The notes beneath the pieces are model-generated. The model saw nothing but the letters and a program-made list of their open reading frames with translations, was not told the origin of the DNA and did not search any database. Of a DNA stretch of 48,168 nt, positions 22,676 through 30,574 are shown one piece after another; the first letter of the stretch is position 1; the number at the start of each line of letters is the position of its first letter. A program made the position numbers and the translations under genes. The stretch is from Candidatus Minthousia equi (GTDB taxonomy: Bacteria; Bacteroidota; Bacteroidia; Bacteroidales; Bacteroidaceae). The stretch is taken from NCBI GenBank assembly GCA_018065125.1, contig JAGHTY010000075.1, positions 1-48,168 of the forward strand, given 5' to 3'.

Positions 22676-24391
22676 TTATTGCTTTTTCTCTTTTGTATCA
22701 GTACGGGCTTCTACAACGTTTACTACGTAGTCGCCTAATTTTTCACACTCATTGATAAGGTCCATATAATAGATACCCAACTGGTAGCTATAGTTACCAT
22801 TGCTGATATCCAGAATATTCTGGTGCTTCAGCTGATTACGGTAGTTGTTTATCTCGTTTTCAATGTTGTAAGATGCCATGGCATCTGCCCATCTACCGCT
22901 TTGCAGTACCTTTATCATCTGGTTCACACTCTCGGTAGTGAGTTTGAACATTTGGTTAATATGATCTGCCTGCTGCTCGGTAAACTCCTCCTTGCCAGTA
23001 TATTTGTGCTTTAAGCTACGTGCAAGATTATAACAACTATCGCCAATACTTTCGATTTCTGTAACCTCGCGTAGCATGGCACGAATCTTAATCTTTGTTT
23101 CAGAACTCAAGCGACCATCAGAAACATTGTTAAGGTAGTTGGCAATTTCAACTTCCATGTTGTCGCTGATGCCTTCGTATTTTTCGATACGGGTATAAAG
23201 CTTGTTGAAATCCTTTTCATCGGTAGTGCGACTCAGGTCCTTCACTAGTTTGAACATCTTTCCAGTACGCTCGGCAAACAGGTTCAACTCCTTGCGTGCC
23301 TCCAGAATTGAAAGCTCGGCAGTGCTCAAGATACCACCAGAGATGAAACGCAAGCGGAAATCATCCTCAATCTCTTCTTCCTTCTGAGGAATCAAGCGGG
23401 TTACAAGGCGCTCGATAGGTTTGATGAACCAGATAAGGATAAGCACGTTACATACGTTGAATGCAGTGTGGAAAGCTGGCAATACGAAGTTCAACTTGGC
23501 AGCATTTTCCTGTGCGTAGACAGCATCTGCTGCTGCACGTGCAGCATCATAGCCTGCAAAATCGCAAACAAGATCCACGAAGAAATTGAAGATACAAAGA
23601 ATCCAGAGAACACCAAATACGTTGAATACCAAGTGAGCAAGAGCGGCACATCGTGCCTGCTTGTTACCCGTAAGAGCGGCAATATTTGATGTAACGGTGG
23701 TACCAATATTTTCACCCATTACCAAGGCAATACCCTGATAGATTGGCAGTGCGCCACTTGAACAAAGTATCATGGTAATCGCCATTACTGCTGCTGATGA
23801 CTGTACGCACATGGTAAGAACACCACCTAACAGCAAGAAAAGCAGGGTACTTCCAAAACCCCATCCACCGGTCTTTTCAAAGAAATCAAGCACTGCCTGA
23901 TTATGGCCAAGGTCCATATCTGCAGCATTTTGGCGCAAAGTAGCCAAACCCAGGAATAGGAAGCAAAGACCGAAAATGAATTCACCTCCACTTTTCTTGG
24001 TGCTGCTCTTTGCATAGATGAGCAAGATACCCAGGATAAAGCAAGGGAACACTACATCTCCCATGTTGAAGTTGAATCCTGCAGACATAATCCATGCGGT
24101 AAGTGTGGTACCAATATTGGCACCCATGATAACCGAAATGGCTTGTCCCAGAGACAACAAGCGGGCGTTTACAAAACTAACGGTCATTACCGTGGTAGCG
24201 GTAGAACTCTGCACGGCAGCAGTGACGAAGGCACCTGTAAGAAGACCTGTAACTCGATTGGTAGTCATGGCGCCAAGAACATGACGCAATTGGGGACCGG
24301 CCATCTTCTGCAAACCTTCGGACATGACTTTCATACCGTACATAAGCAAGGCCAGTGAACCCAATAATTTTAAAATCACATATATAGACAT
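22676..24391 (-). CDS. Na/Pi-cotransporter family protein with C-terminal PhoU-like domain
   Basis: The protein has 571 residues from the ATG at 24391. The 28 residues upstream in the track (MHFSVFLLFLQRNC...) cover the promoter and are rejected. The membrane part contains the inverted-repeat motifs AAVQSSTATTVM and MCVQSSAAVMAI typical of Na/Pi transporters, with TNRVTGLLTGAFVTA and GANIGTTLTAW. The last ~200 residues are helical and PhoU-like (ISGGILSTAELSILEARKELNLF onward). Family members move phosphate with sodium; NptA-type bacterial homologues often export. It leads a three-gene unit with two lipoproteins. Confidence 0.9.
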   Translation of the reverse strand: MSIYVILKLLGSLALLMYGMKVMSEGLQKMAGPQLRHVLGAMTTNRVTGLLTGAFVTAAVQSSTATTVMTVSFVNARLLSLGQAISVIMGANIGTTLTAWIMSAGFNFNMGDVVFPCFILGILLIYAKSSTKKSGGEFIFGLCFLFLGLATLRQNAADMDLGHNQAVLDFFEKTGGWGFGSTLLFLLLGGVLTMCVQSSAAVMAITMILCSSGALPIYQGIALVMGENIGTTVTSNIAALTGNKQARCAALAHLVFNVFGVLWILCIFNFFVDLVCDFAGYDAARAAADAVYAQENAAKLNFVLPAFHTAFNVCNVLILIWFIKPIERLVTRLIPQKEEEIEDDFRLRFISGGILSTAELSILEARKELNLFAERTGKMFKLVKDLSRTTDEKDFNKLYTRIEKYEGISDNMEVEIANYLNNVSDGRLSSETKIKIRAMLREVTEIESIGDSCYNLARSLKHKYTGKEEFTEQQADHINQMFKLTTESVNQMIKVLQSGRWADAMASYNIENEINNYRNQLKHQNILDISNGNYSYQLGIYYMDLINECEKLGDYVVNVVEARTDTKEKKQ

Positions 24392-24445
24392 AAGTGGTAA
24401 AATGAATTGCTGTTTTTTTGTTTTTGTATGGGTGCAATTCCGTTG

Positions 24446-24453
24446 CAAAAATA
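24446..24453 (-). promoter_or_regulatory. -7 box TATTTTTG for the Na/Pi transporter unit
   Basis: On the minus strand TATTTTTG lies about 54 bases before the transporter ATG, divergent from the rpoN promoter. Confidence 0.5.
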
Positions 24454-24475
24454 ACAAAAAAACCGAAAAATGCAC

Positions 24476-24483
24476 TATCTTTG
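24476..24483 (+). promoter_or_regulatory. -7 box TATCTTTG for rpoN, flanked by direct repeats
   Basis: TATCTTTG lies 23 bases before the rpoN ATG. Two copies of CCGAAAAAT (24463-24471 and 24484-24492) flank it, spaced 21 bases start to start. This arrangement could be an operator. Confidence 0.6.
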
Positions 24484-24506
24484 CCGAAAAATATAGATAA
24501 TAGAAT

Positions 24507-25970
24507 ATGCCTCAGGTTAACATTCAAACTCAAAACCAAACGCAGGTGCAAAACCTTACTCCTTTGCAGGTGTTGCAAGTGCGATTGCTGGAGCTGCCAA
24601 TACAGGAGTTGCAGCAGCGAGTAGAGAATGAACTGCTGGAAAATGAGGCTTTGGTAGCCAGCGAAAACGAAGACGAAAATGACACTGAACTTCGTGACGG
24701 CGAGGAGAATGAAAACTGGGGCAGAGATGCCAGCGAAGGAGTGCTGAGTGACCCAGAAGATGATGGCTACGACATGAATGCTATTGAACATAATGGTTCA
24801 AGTGGCATTGCTGTTGAGGATTACAATGTTGGAGGTCACACCTCTTTCCGTGAAGAACTGTTGTCGCAGGCAGGTGAGTGTGATCTTACCAAGCGTCAGC
24901 GTGTTCTGGTGGAATACCTCATCAATAGTTTGGATGATGATGGTTTTCTGCGCAAGGAAACCTGGAAAATCAGCGATGAACTTTTGTTGAACTGGAACAT
25001 TGACGTAAGTGATACAGAACTAATAGAGTGTCTTGAGGTGATTCAGCAGTTTGATCCTGCTGGTATTGGAGCACGCAATCTTCAAGAATGTCTTTTATTG
25101 CAACTGCAACGCATCAATCCTCAATCAGATGCATTGCTGCAAGCAAAGATAGATGTAATTCAGCAGTGCTTTGATGAGTTCAAGGGTAACCGATGGGATA
25201 AGATTGCAGCACGGCTGCAGTTGCCACAGGAGGAGGTGTCTCGCATCAAGAAGGAAATTGCAAAACTGAATCCAAGACCAGGTGGTGGTCTTGATGACAC
25301 CATGGGAGGTGTACCAACTATTATTCCCGACTTGGTTTTGAATGTAGAAGATGATGGCACTTTAGACCTACAACTTAACACCGGGCGCATTCCTGAGTTA
25401 TATGTGAGTCGATCATATGCTGATGCCGTAGATGAGTATAACCGTAATCGTGATAACATGAGTAAGCAGGCAAAGGCAGAATTTGCCTATACTCGTGAAA
25501 AAGTAGAGCATGCCAAGGGCTTTATAAATGCGGTTAAGCAACGCAATGCTACTATCCTGAATACAATGAATGCCATTCTGCAGATTCAGCACGACTATTT
25601 TGTTGAGGGTGATGAAAGCTTGCTGAAACCTATGCTGCTGAAGGATGTTGCAGCATTGGCGAAAGTGGATATCAGTACGGTGAGTAGAGTTTGCAACAGC
25701 AAATATATTCAAACTCCCTATGGTATTTTCGCCTTAAAGCATTTCTTTGGAAATGTGCTGACACAGGAAGATGATGAAGATGGCGTTTCAAAAAGAGAGA
25801 TAAAGAACGCGCTGAAAAAACTGATTGAGGAAGAAGACAAGAATAATCCTCTACCTGATGTTGAACTTACAGCAAAAATGAATAAACTTGGATACCCAGT
25901 AGCACGTAGAACGGTAGCAAAATATCGTGAACAACTGGGGTTCCCTGTTGCAAAGATGAGAAAGCAATGA
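24507..25970 (+). CDS. rpoN: RNA polymerase sigma-54 factor RpoN
   Basis: The protein has 487 residues. Region I is Gln- and Leu-rich (QVLQVRLLELPIQELQQRVENELLENEAL). An acidic region II follows (SENEDENDTELRDGEENE). The core-binding domain runs from about 110 (LLSQAGECDLTKRQRVLVEYLINSLDDDGFL). The C-terminal HTH is followed by the RpoN box ARRTVAKYRE near the end. It directs transcription from -24/-12 promoters with enhancer-binding activators; none is encoded here. Its stop overlaps the next start by four bases. Confidence 0.97.
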   Translation: MPQVNIQTQNQTQVQNLTPLQVLQVRLLELPIQELQQRVENELLENEALVASENEDENDTELRDGEENENWGRDASEGVLSDPEDDGYDMNAIEHNGSSGIAVEDYNVGGHTSFREELLSQAGECDLTKRQRVLVEYLINSLDDDGFLRKETWKISDELLLNWNIDVSDTELIECLEVIQQFDPAGIGARNLQECLLLQLQRINPQSDALLQAKIDVIQQCFDEFKGNRWDKIAARLQLPQEEVSRIKKEIAKLNPRPGGGLDDTMGGVPTIIPDLVLNVEDDGTLDLQLNTGRIPELYVSRSYADAVDEYNRNRDNMSKQAKAEFAYTREKVEHAKGFINAVKQRNATILNTMNAILQIQHDYFVEGDESLLKPMLLKDVAALAKVDISTVSRVCNSKYIQTPYGIFALKHFFGNVLTQEDDEDGVSKREIKNALKKLIEEEDKNNPLPDVELTAKMNKLGYPVARRTVAKYREQLGFPVAKMRKQ

Positions 25971-26611
25971 ACGAAAAGACGTTACTTTGGATAGCCCAGA
26001 AAATCTCGTGGCTTTTTACTCCATTCCTGGTTCCAACACTTGGAGTGGCGTTGCTCTTTACGTTCAGTTACCTAAGGGTTATGCCGCTTTCTTACAAGTT
26101 TCTCATTACAGTTGCAGTATTCTGCTTTACGATAATGATGCCTCAATGCACTATCTTTTTCTATCGAAGAATGAATGGATGGTCACTTCGAGAACTTGGA
26201 AGAAGGGAAAAACGATTCGTTCCCTATATCTTGTCAATTGCATCTTATCTGTTTTGTCTTTCCATGCTTTATCGCTTCCGTGTACCTAGTTGCATGACAG
26301 GAATAGTAGTGGCATCACTCATTGCCATGGTGGTTGCCATTTTGCTGAATTATTGGTGGAAACTAAGTGAACACATGATTTCAGTAGGAGGTGTTGTTGG
26401 CGGATTGGTTTGTTTTGGAGAATTGTTTGTATTTAACCCTATAGGATGGATTTGTCTTACCATTATTGTTGGTGGCATGGTTGGTACCAGCCGTATGACC
26501 TTGCGTCAGCATAATTTAAGTCAGATCATTGGTGGTTTTATCCTAGGAATGGCAAGTTCTGTAGTGGGTATTTTATATGGACAAAAAATCATTGACTATA
26601 TTTTGAGTTAA
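25967..26611 (+). CDS. Polytopic membrane protein, possibly PAP2-like
   Basis: The protein has 214 residues with about six membrane segments and no signal peptide. KLSEHMISVGGVVGGLV near 125 and RMTLRQHNLSQIIGGFILG near 180 recall the second and third PAP2 motifs (Ser-x-His; Arg...His...Gly), but the first motif (K...RP) is not clear. A divergent PAP2-type lipid phosphatase is the best guess, and an unrelated membrane protein is possible. It is coupled to rpoN by an ATGA overlap and lies eight bases before purE. Confidence 0.55.
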   Translation: MNEKTLLWIAQKISWLFTPFLVPTLGVALLFTFSYLRVMPLSYKFLITVAVFCFTIMMPQCTIFFYRRMNGWSLRELGRREKRFVPYILSIASYLFCLSMLYRFRVPSCMTGIVVASLIAMVVAILLNYWWKLSEHMISVGGVVGGLVCFGELFVFNPIGWICLTIIVGGMVGTSRMTLRQHNLSQIIGGFILGMASSVVGILYGQKIIDYILS

Positions 26612-26619
26612 GAAATAAT

Positions 26620-27129
26620 ATGAAACCGATAGTAAGTATCATTATGGGCAGCACTAGTGACCTTCCTGTTATGGAAAAGGCTGCCAAGTTCTTGGATGAG
26701 ATGGAGATTCCGTTCGAAATGAATGCCCTTTCAGCACACCGCACACCTGCACAGGTTGAGGAATTTGCTGCTCAGGCAAAGGAACGAGGACTGAAAGTTA
26801 TCATTGCTGCAGCAGGAATGGCAGCAGCTCTTCCTGGTGTCATTGCTGCCAATACTACATTACCCGTAATTGGTGTGCCTATCAAGGGTAGTGTGTTGGA
26901 TGGTGTTGATGCCATGTACAGCATTATTATGATGCCTCCTGGCATACCTGTTGCTACCGTAGGTGTAAATGCAGCTCAGAATGCTGCTATTCTGGCTGTT
27001 CAGATGTTGGCATTGAGCGATGAGGCTATTGCCTCTAAACTTGCTGCATTCAAGGATGGTTTGAAGGACAAGATTGTAAAGGCTAACGAAGAACTGAAGA
27101 AGGTAGAGTTTAAGTTTAAAACAAATTGA
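26620..27129 (+). CDS. purE: N5-carboxyaminoimidazole ribonucleotide mutase PurE (class I)
   Basis: The protein has 169 residues, normal for the family. PurE rearranges N5-CAIR to CAIR in purine synthesis. SIIMGSTSDLPVM at the N-terminus, NALSAHRTP near 37-45, and AAAGMAAALPGVIAANTTLPVIGVP are the class I motifs that bind the nucleotide. Its stop overlaps the ispG ATG by one base (TGATG). Confidence 0.96.
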   Translation: MKPIVSIIMGSTSDLPVMEKAAKFLDEMEIPFEMNALSAHRTPAQVEEFAAQAKERGLKVIIAAAGMAAALPGVIAANTTLPVIGVPIKGSVLDGVDAMYSIIMMPPGIPVATVGVNAAQNAAILAVQMLALSDEAIASKLAAFKDGLKDKIVKANEELKKVEFKFKTN

Positions 27130-28979
27130 TGGATTTATTCAATTATAGCCGTAGAGTTACACACGAAGTAAACGTGGGTATTACACCGTTGGGTGGAAAT
27201 AACCCCATTCGCGTGCAAAGCATGACCAATACCAGCACCCGTGATACAGAAGGGTGTGTAGCACAAGCCAAACGTATTGTTGAGGCTGGTGGCGAGTATG
27301 TTCGTCTAACAACCCAAGGTACTGCTGAGGCAGAAAACTTGAAGAATATTAATGCAGGTTTAAGAGAGCAGGGTATCAACACTTCATTGGTGGCTGATGT
27401 GCATTTTAACCCTCATGTTGCTGATATCGCAGCACTTTATGCAGAAAAAGTGCGAATTAATCCTGGTAACTATGTTGATGCTGCTCGCACCTTCAAGCAC
27501 TTGGAATATACCGATGAGGAATATGGGCAGGAACTGCAGAAAATTGAAAACCGTCTTATTCCTTTCCTGAACATCTGCAAGGAAAACCATACTGCCGTTC
27601 GTATTGGTGTGAACCATGGTTCACTATCTGATCGTATCATGAGTAGATATGGGGATACACCAGAAGGCATGGTTGAGAGTTGCATGGAGTTTTTGCGTAT
27701 CTGTGTGAAGGAAAACTTCAAAGACGTGGTTATCAGCATCAAGGCAAGCAATACGGTGGTAATGGTAAGAACCGTTCGCTTGTTGGTTAAGGTAATGGAG
27801 CAAGAGGGTATGGATTTCCCTCTGCACCTGGGTGTTACCGAAGCTGGTGATGGTGAAGATGGCCGTATTAAAAGTGCTGTTGGCATTGGCGCGCTCTTGG
27901 CAGATGGTTTAGGTGATACTATTCGTGTATCACTAAGTGAAGCGCCAGAAGCAGAGATTCCAGTTGCAAAAGCTTTGCGTGACTATGTTATAGCAAAACA
28001 AGGTCATACTTATATCCCTGCAGCAAAGGCAGATGGCTTTAGCTACACTTGTCCATCACGTAGAAAGACAAATGCCGTTGGCAATATCGGTGGAGAGCAA
28101 GTGCCTGTAGTAATAAGTAGTCATTTCCAAGGAAATTACACCTTTAACGAGCAGTTTAAACCAGATTATCTGTATTGTGGCTCTCAGTTACCAGAAAAGC
28201 GTATTCCTGGTGCTGCTTACATTATTGATGCACCAGCATGGAAAGGTGAAGAGAACACGTATCCTGCCTTTTCATCTTATGCACCAGAAGGAGAGGTTAC
28301 TTTATTGCCTTTGCTAAGTGCTTGTCCTGCATCTGTCAAATTCCTGTTCGTTACCTATGTCACCTTAACAGAAGAGGTGATTGCATGCTTGAAATATCAT
28401 CCTGAGGTGGTTTTGGTATGCCAAAGCAATCATCAGAATAGGTTAGGTGAGCATCGTGCTTTGATTCATGAATTAATGCATGAGGGGTTACAGAATCCTG
28501 TTGTTATCTTTCAGCACTATAATGAACCAGAGAAGGATGCTTTTCAGTTAAAGAGTGCAGCAGATATGGGTGCCTTGTTGATGGATGGATTAGTAGATGG
28601 TGTCTATCTTCATAATCAGGCATCAATGTTACAGGATATAATTGATGCAACAGCATTCAATATTCTGCAGGCAGCACGTACCCGTACCAGCAAGACAGAA
28701 TATATTTCATGCCCTGGTTGTGGAAGAACCCTATACGATCTAGAGGATACCATTAAGCGAATCAAGGCAGCAACTTCTCATCTTAAAGGTTTGAAGATTG
28801 GTATCATGGGTTGCATCGTGAATGGTCCAGGCGAAATGGCCGATGCCGATTATGGTTATGTAGGTGCTGCTCGTGGTAAGGTGAGTCTTTACCGCAAAAA
28901 AGAGTGCATAGAAAAGAACATTCCAAGCGAGCAGGCTGTAGAACGCTTGCTGGAATTGATCAATAGTGATTTACAATAG
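27129..28979 (+). CDS. ispG: 4-hydroxy-3-methylbut-2-enyl diphosphate synthase IspG, long form
   Basis: The protein has 616 residues from the ATG at 27129; the track starts one codon earlier at a TTG. IspG performs the penultimate step of the MEP isoprenoid pathway. An N-terminal TIM barrel (NPIRVQSMTNTSTRDTEG, HFNPHVADIAA) is followed by an extra middle domain (about 290-520). The C-terminal 4Fe-4S domain has CPGCGRTL and GIMGCIVNGPGEMADADYGYVG. The extra domain matches the long three-domain form known in plants, chlamydiae and Bacteroidota. Its product feeds UppS. Its last nine bases overlap the convergent permease gene. Confidence 0.95.
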   Translation: MDLFNYSRRVTHEVNVGITPLGGNNPIRVQSMTNTSTRDTEGCVAQAKRIVEAGGEYVRLTTQGTAEAENLKNINAGLREQGINTSLVADVHFNPHVADIAALYAEKVRINPGNYVDAARTFKHLEYTDEEYGQELQKIENRLIPFLNICKENHTAVRIGVNHGSLSDRIMSRYGDTPEGMVESCMEFLRICVKENFKDVVISIKASNTVVMVRTVRLLVKVMEQEGMDFPLHLGVTEAGDGEDGRIKSAVGIGALLADGLGDTIRVSLSEAPEAEIPVAKALRDYVIAKQGHTYIPAAKADGFSYTCPSRRKTNAVGNIGGEQVPVVISSHFQGNYTFNEQFKPDYLYCGSQLPEKRIPGAAYIIDAPAWKGEENTYPAFSSYAPEGEVTLLPLLSACPASVKFLFVTYVTLTEEVIACLKYHPEVVLVCQSNHQNRLGEHRALIHELMHEGLQNPVVIFQHYNEPEKDAFQLKSAADMGALLMDGLVDGVYLHNQASMLQDIIDATAFNILQAARTRTSKTEYISCPGCGRTLYDLEDTIKRIKAATSHLKGLKIGIMGCIVNGPGEMADADYGYVGAARGKVSLYRKKECIEKNIPSEQAVERLLELINSDLQ

Positions 28980-30197
28980 TTTTTTACTGAGATAACGTAC
29001 GGGGTACCATACCGAAAGGTACCCCACCGCTATCACGGTAATTAAGATTAGGGCAACATCGGTAAAATGTACACTTACTGGGTATGCATCTACTACAAAG
29101 GTGCCAGAGGCAGCACCTAGTTTTAACCATCCAAAAGTTGCTTGTCCCCAGCATATCAGCAAACCAATAACAACGCCTATTACAGCGCCAAAGGTTGAGA
29201 TCATACGACCTTCAAATAGAAATATTCTACAAATCTGCTTATCCGTAGCACCTAGGTTTCGTAAGGTTTGCACATCTTCTTTCTTGTCGATAATCAACAT
29301 AGACAAACTGCCAATAATATTGAAACATGCTACAACTAGGATAAAAGTAAGGAATATGTAAGACAGTAGTTTCTCAATTTTCATGATACGGAACACATCT
29401 TCCTGCTGTTCGTAACGATTCAATACCTTGTAGTTAGGCCCTAGCAACTGTTCAAAATCCTCTTTTACCTTGTCTGCATCAACGCCTTCCGCACAACGCA
29501 TTTCAAGTGCTGTCATCTGCCCCTCAGATTCGAACATGCGACGGGCAAAGTCAAGCGAAACCAACATATAGTTTCTGTCGTATTTGTTTTGACGAGTAGA
29601 AAACACAACTCCTGGCGATAAGAGTTCGTCATGATTAAAACTGCTCGAAGGATTTGCCATGTTCACTCTTTCTCCACGTTTAGGGGTATAAACCTGTAAG
29701 GGGTCAATAAAGCGTGCTCCTACACCTAGGACTTGAGTTAGTTGAATGCCTAATATACCATAGTTGATAACGTCTGCACTCAGATGGAAGTTACCATCGC
29801 CATACAACAATTCTGTGATTTGGGTTAAATCTTTGAAGTTATTTTCTACACCCTTCATTGTAACAATAACCTGGTTTTCACCATACATCAAAAGGGCATT
29901 GTCTTCAAGGGTTTCTGTAAAAACAGCGATGCGCTTGTCGTTCTTTAGTTTTAGAAGATTTGGGTCGTCATGGTTCATCAGTTTTCCTTGTGCAGGAACC
30001 ACTTTCAATTCAGGGTCGAACGAAGTGAAAAATGATGCCACCATATCGTGGAATCCGTTAAACACAGACATGGTACAGATAAGGGCAATGGTAGCCAATG
30101 CCACACCCCCTACCGAGATACCAGAGATGATATTGATGGCATGGTGTGACTTCTTTGTAAAAAGATACCTACGTGCTATGAAGAACGGAAAGTTCAT
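28971..30197 (-). CDS. LolC/LolE-type ABC transporter permease
   Basis: The protein has 408 residues. The N-terminus MNFPFFIARRYLFTKKSHHAINIISGISVGGVALAT is typical of LolC/E. One membrane segment comes first, then a large periplasmic domain (about 50-265), then three membrane segments of the FtsX-like permease domain (LLSYIFLTFILVVACFNIIGSL; MISTFGAVIGVVIGLLICWG; VALILITVIAVGYLSVWYPV). LolCDE releases lipoproteins from the inner membrane, which fits the many lipoproteins encoded here. No lolD ATPase is adjacent. It starts three bases after rbfA. Confidence 0.85.
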   Translation of the reverse strand: MNFPFFIARRYLFTKKSHHAINIISGISVGGVALATIALICTMSVFNGFHDMVASFFTSFDPELKVVPAQGKLMNHDDPNLLKLKNDKRIAVFTETLEDNALLMYGENQVIVTMKGVENNFKDLTQITELLYGDGNFHLSADVINYGILGIQLTQVLGVGARFIDPLQVYTPKRGERVNMANPSSSFNHDELLSPGVVFSTRQNKYDRNYMLVSLDFARRMFESEGQMTALEMRCAEGVDADKVKEDFEQLLGPNYKVLNRYEQQEDVFRIMKIEKLLSYIFLTFILVVACFNIIGSLSMLIIDKKEDVQTLRNLGATDKQICRIFLFEGRMISTFGAVIGVVIGLLICWGQATFGWLKLGAASGTFVVDAYPVSVHFTDVALILITVIAVGYLSVWYPVRYLSKKLL

Positions 30198-30200
30198 CTT

Positions 30201-30536
30201 TTATTGCTTCAGCAGACGGTCGATATTATCGATATAGTCCAAAGAGTCATCCACAAAGAACTTTAGTTCTGGAATGATGCGTAACTGCTTACCTACACGG
30301 TTTCCCAATTCAAAACGCAGACTTTTCTGGTTGTTATTTACATTGTTGATGATTTCCTCGGCACGCTCACTAGGGAAAATGCTAAGGTAGGCACGTGCAA
30401 TGCTCATGTCAGGACTGATGCGTACGGCACTAACCGATACCAGCACCCCCTGCATCTGTCGGGTTTGTGCTTGAAAAATAAGGCTTAGTTCCTTTTGTAG
30501 TAAGCGTGAGACTCTATTTTGACGGGTTGTTTCCAT
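30201..30536 (-). CDS. rbfA: Ribosome-binding factor A
   Basis: The protein has 111 residues. RbfA binds the 30S subunit during maturation of the 16S rRNA 5' end. The N-terminal RQNRVSRLLQKELSLIFQ and ISPDMSIARAYLSIFPSE match the KH-type fold, and the C-terminal ELKFFVDDSLDYIDNIDRLL is standard. Its promoter box lies in the 38-base gap behind the DUF6377 gene, so rbfA and the permease may form their own unit. Confidence 0.93.
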   Translation of the reverse strand: METTRQNRVSRLLQKELSLIFQAQTRQMQGVLVSVSAVRISPDMSIARAYLSIFPSERAEEIINNVNNNQKSLRFELGNRVGKQLRIIPELKFFVDDSLDYIDNIDRLLKQ

Positions 30537-30558
30537 AATTTATTATTTTTTTACGATG

Positions 30559-30566
30559 CAAAATTA
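30559..30566 (-). promoter_or_regulatory. -7 box TAATTTTG for rbfA
   Basis: On the minus strand TAATTTTG lies 22 bases before the rbfA ATG, between the DUF6377 stop and rbfA. Confidence 0.5.
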
Positions 30567-30574
30567 GTACATTT

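Noticed and set aside
24392-24475. 28-residue N-terminal extension of the Na/Pi transporter
   Set aside because: It overlaps the transporter's own promoter box and part of the rpoN promoter.
24177-24791. 204-residue minus-strand ORF across the rpoN start
   Set aside because: It spans two divergent promoters and opposes well-supported genes in other frames.
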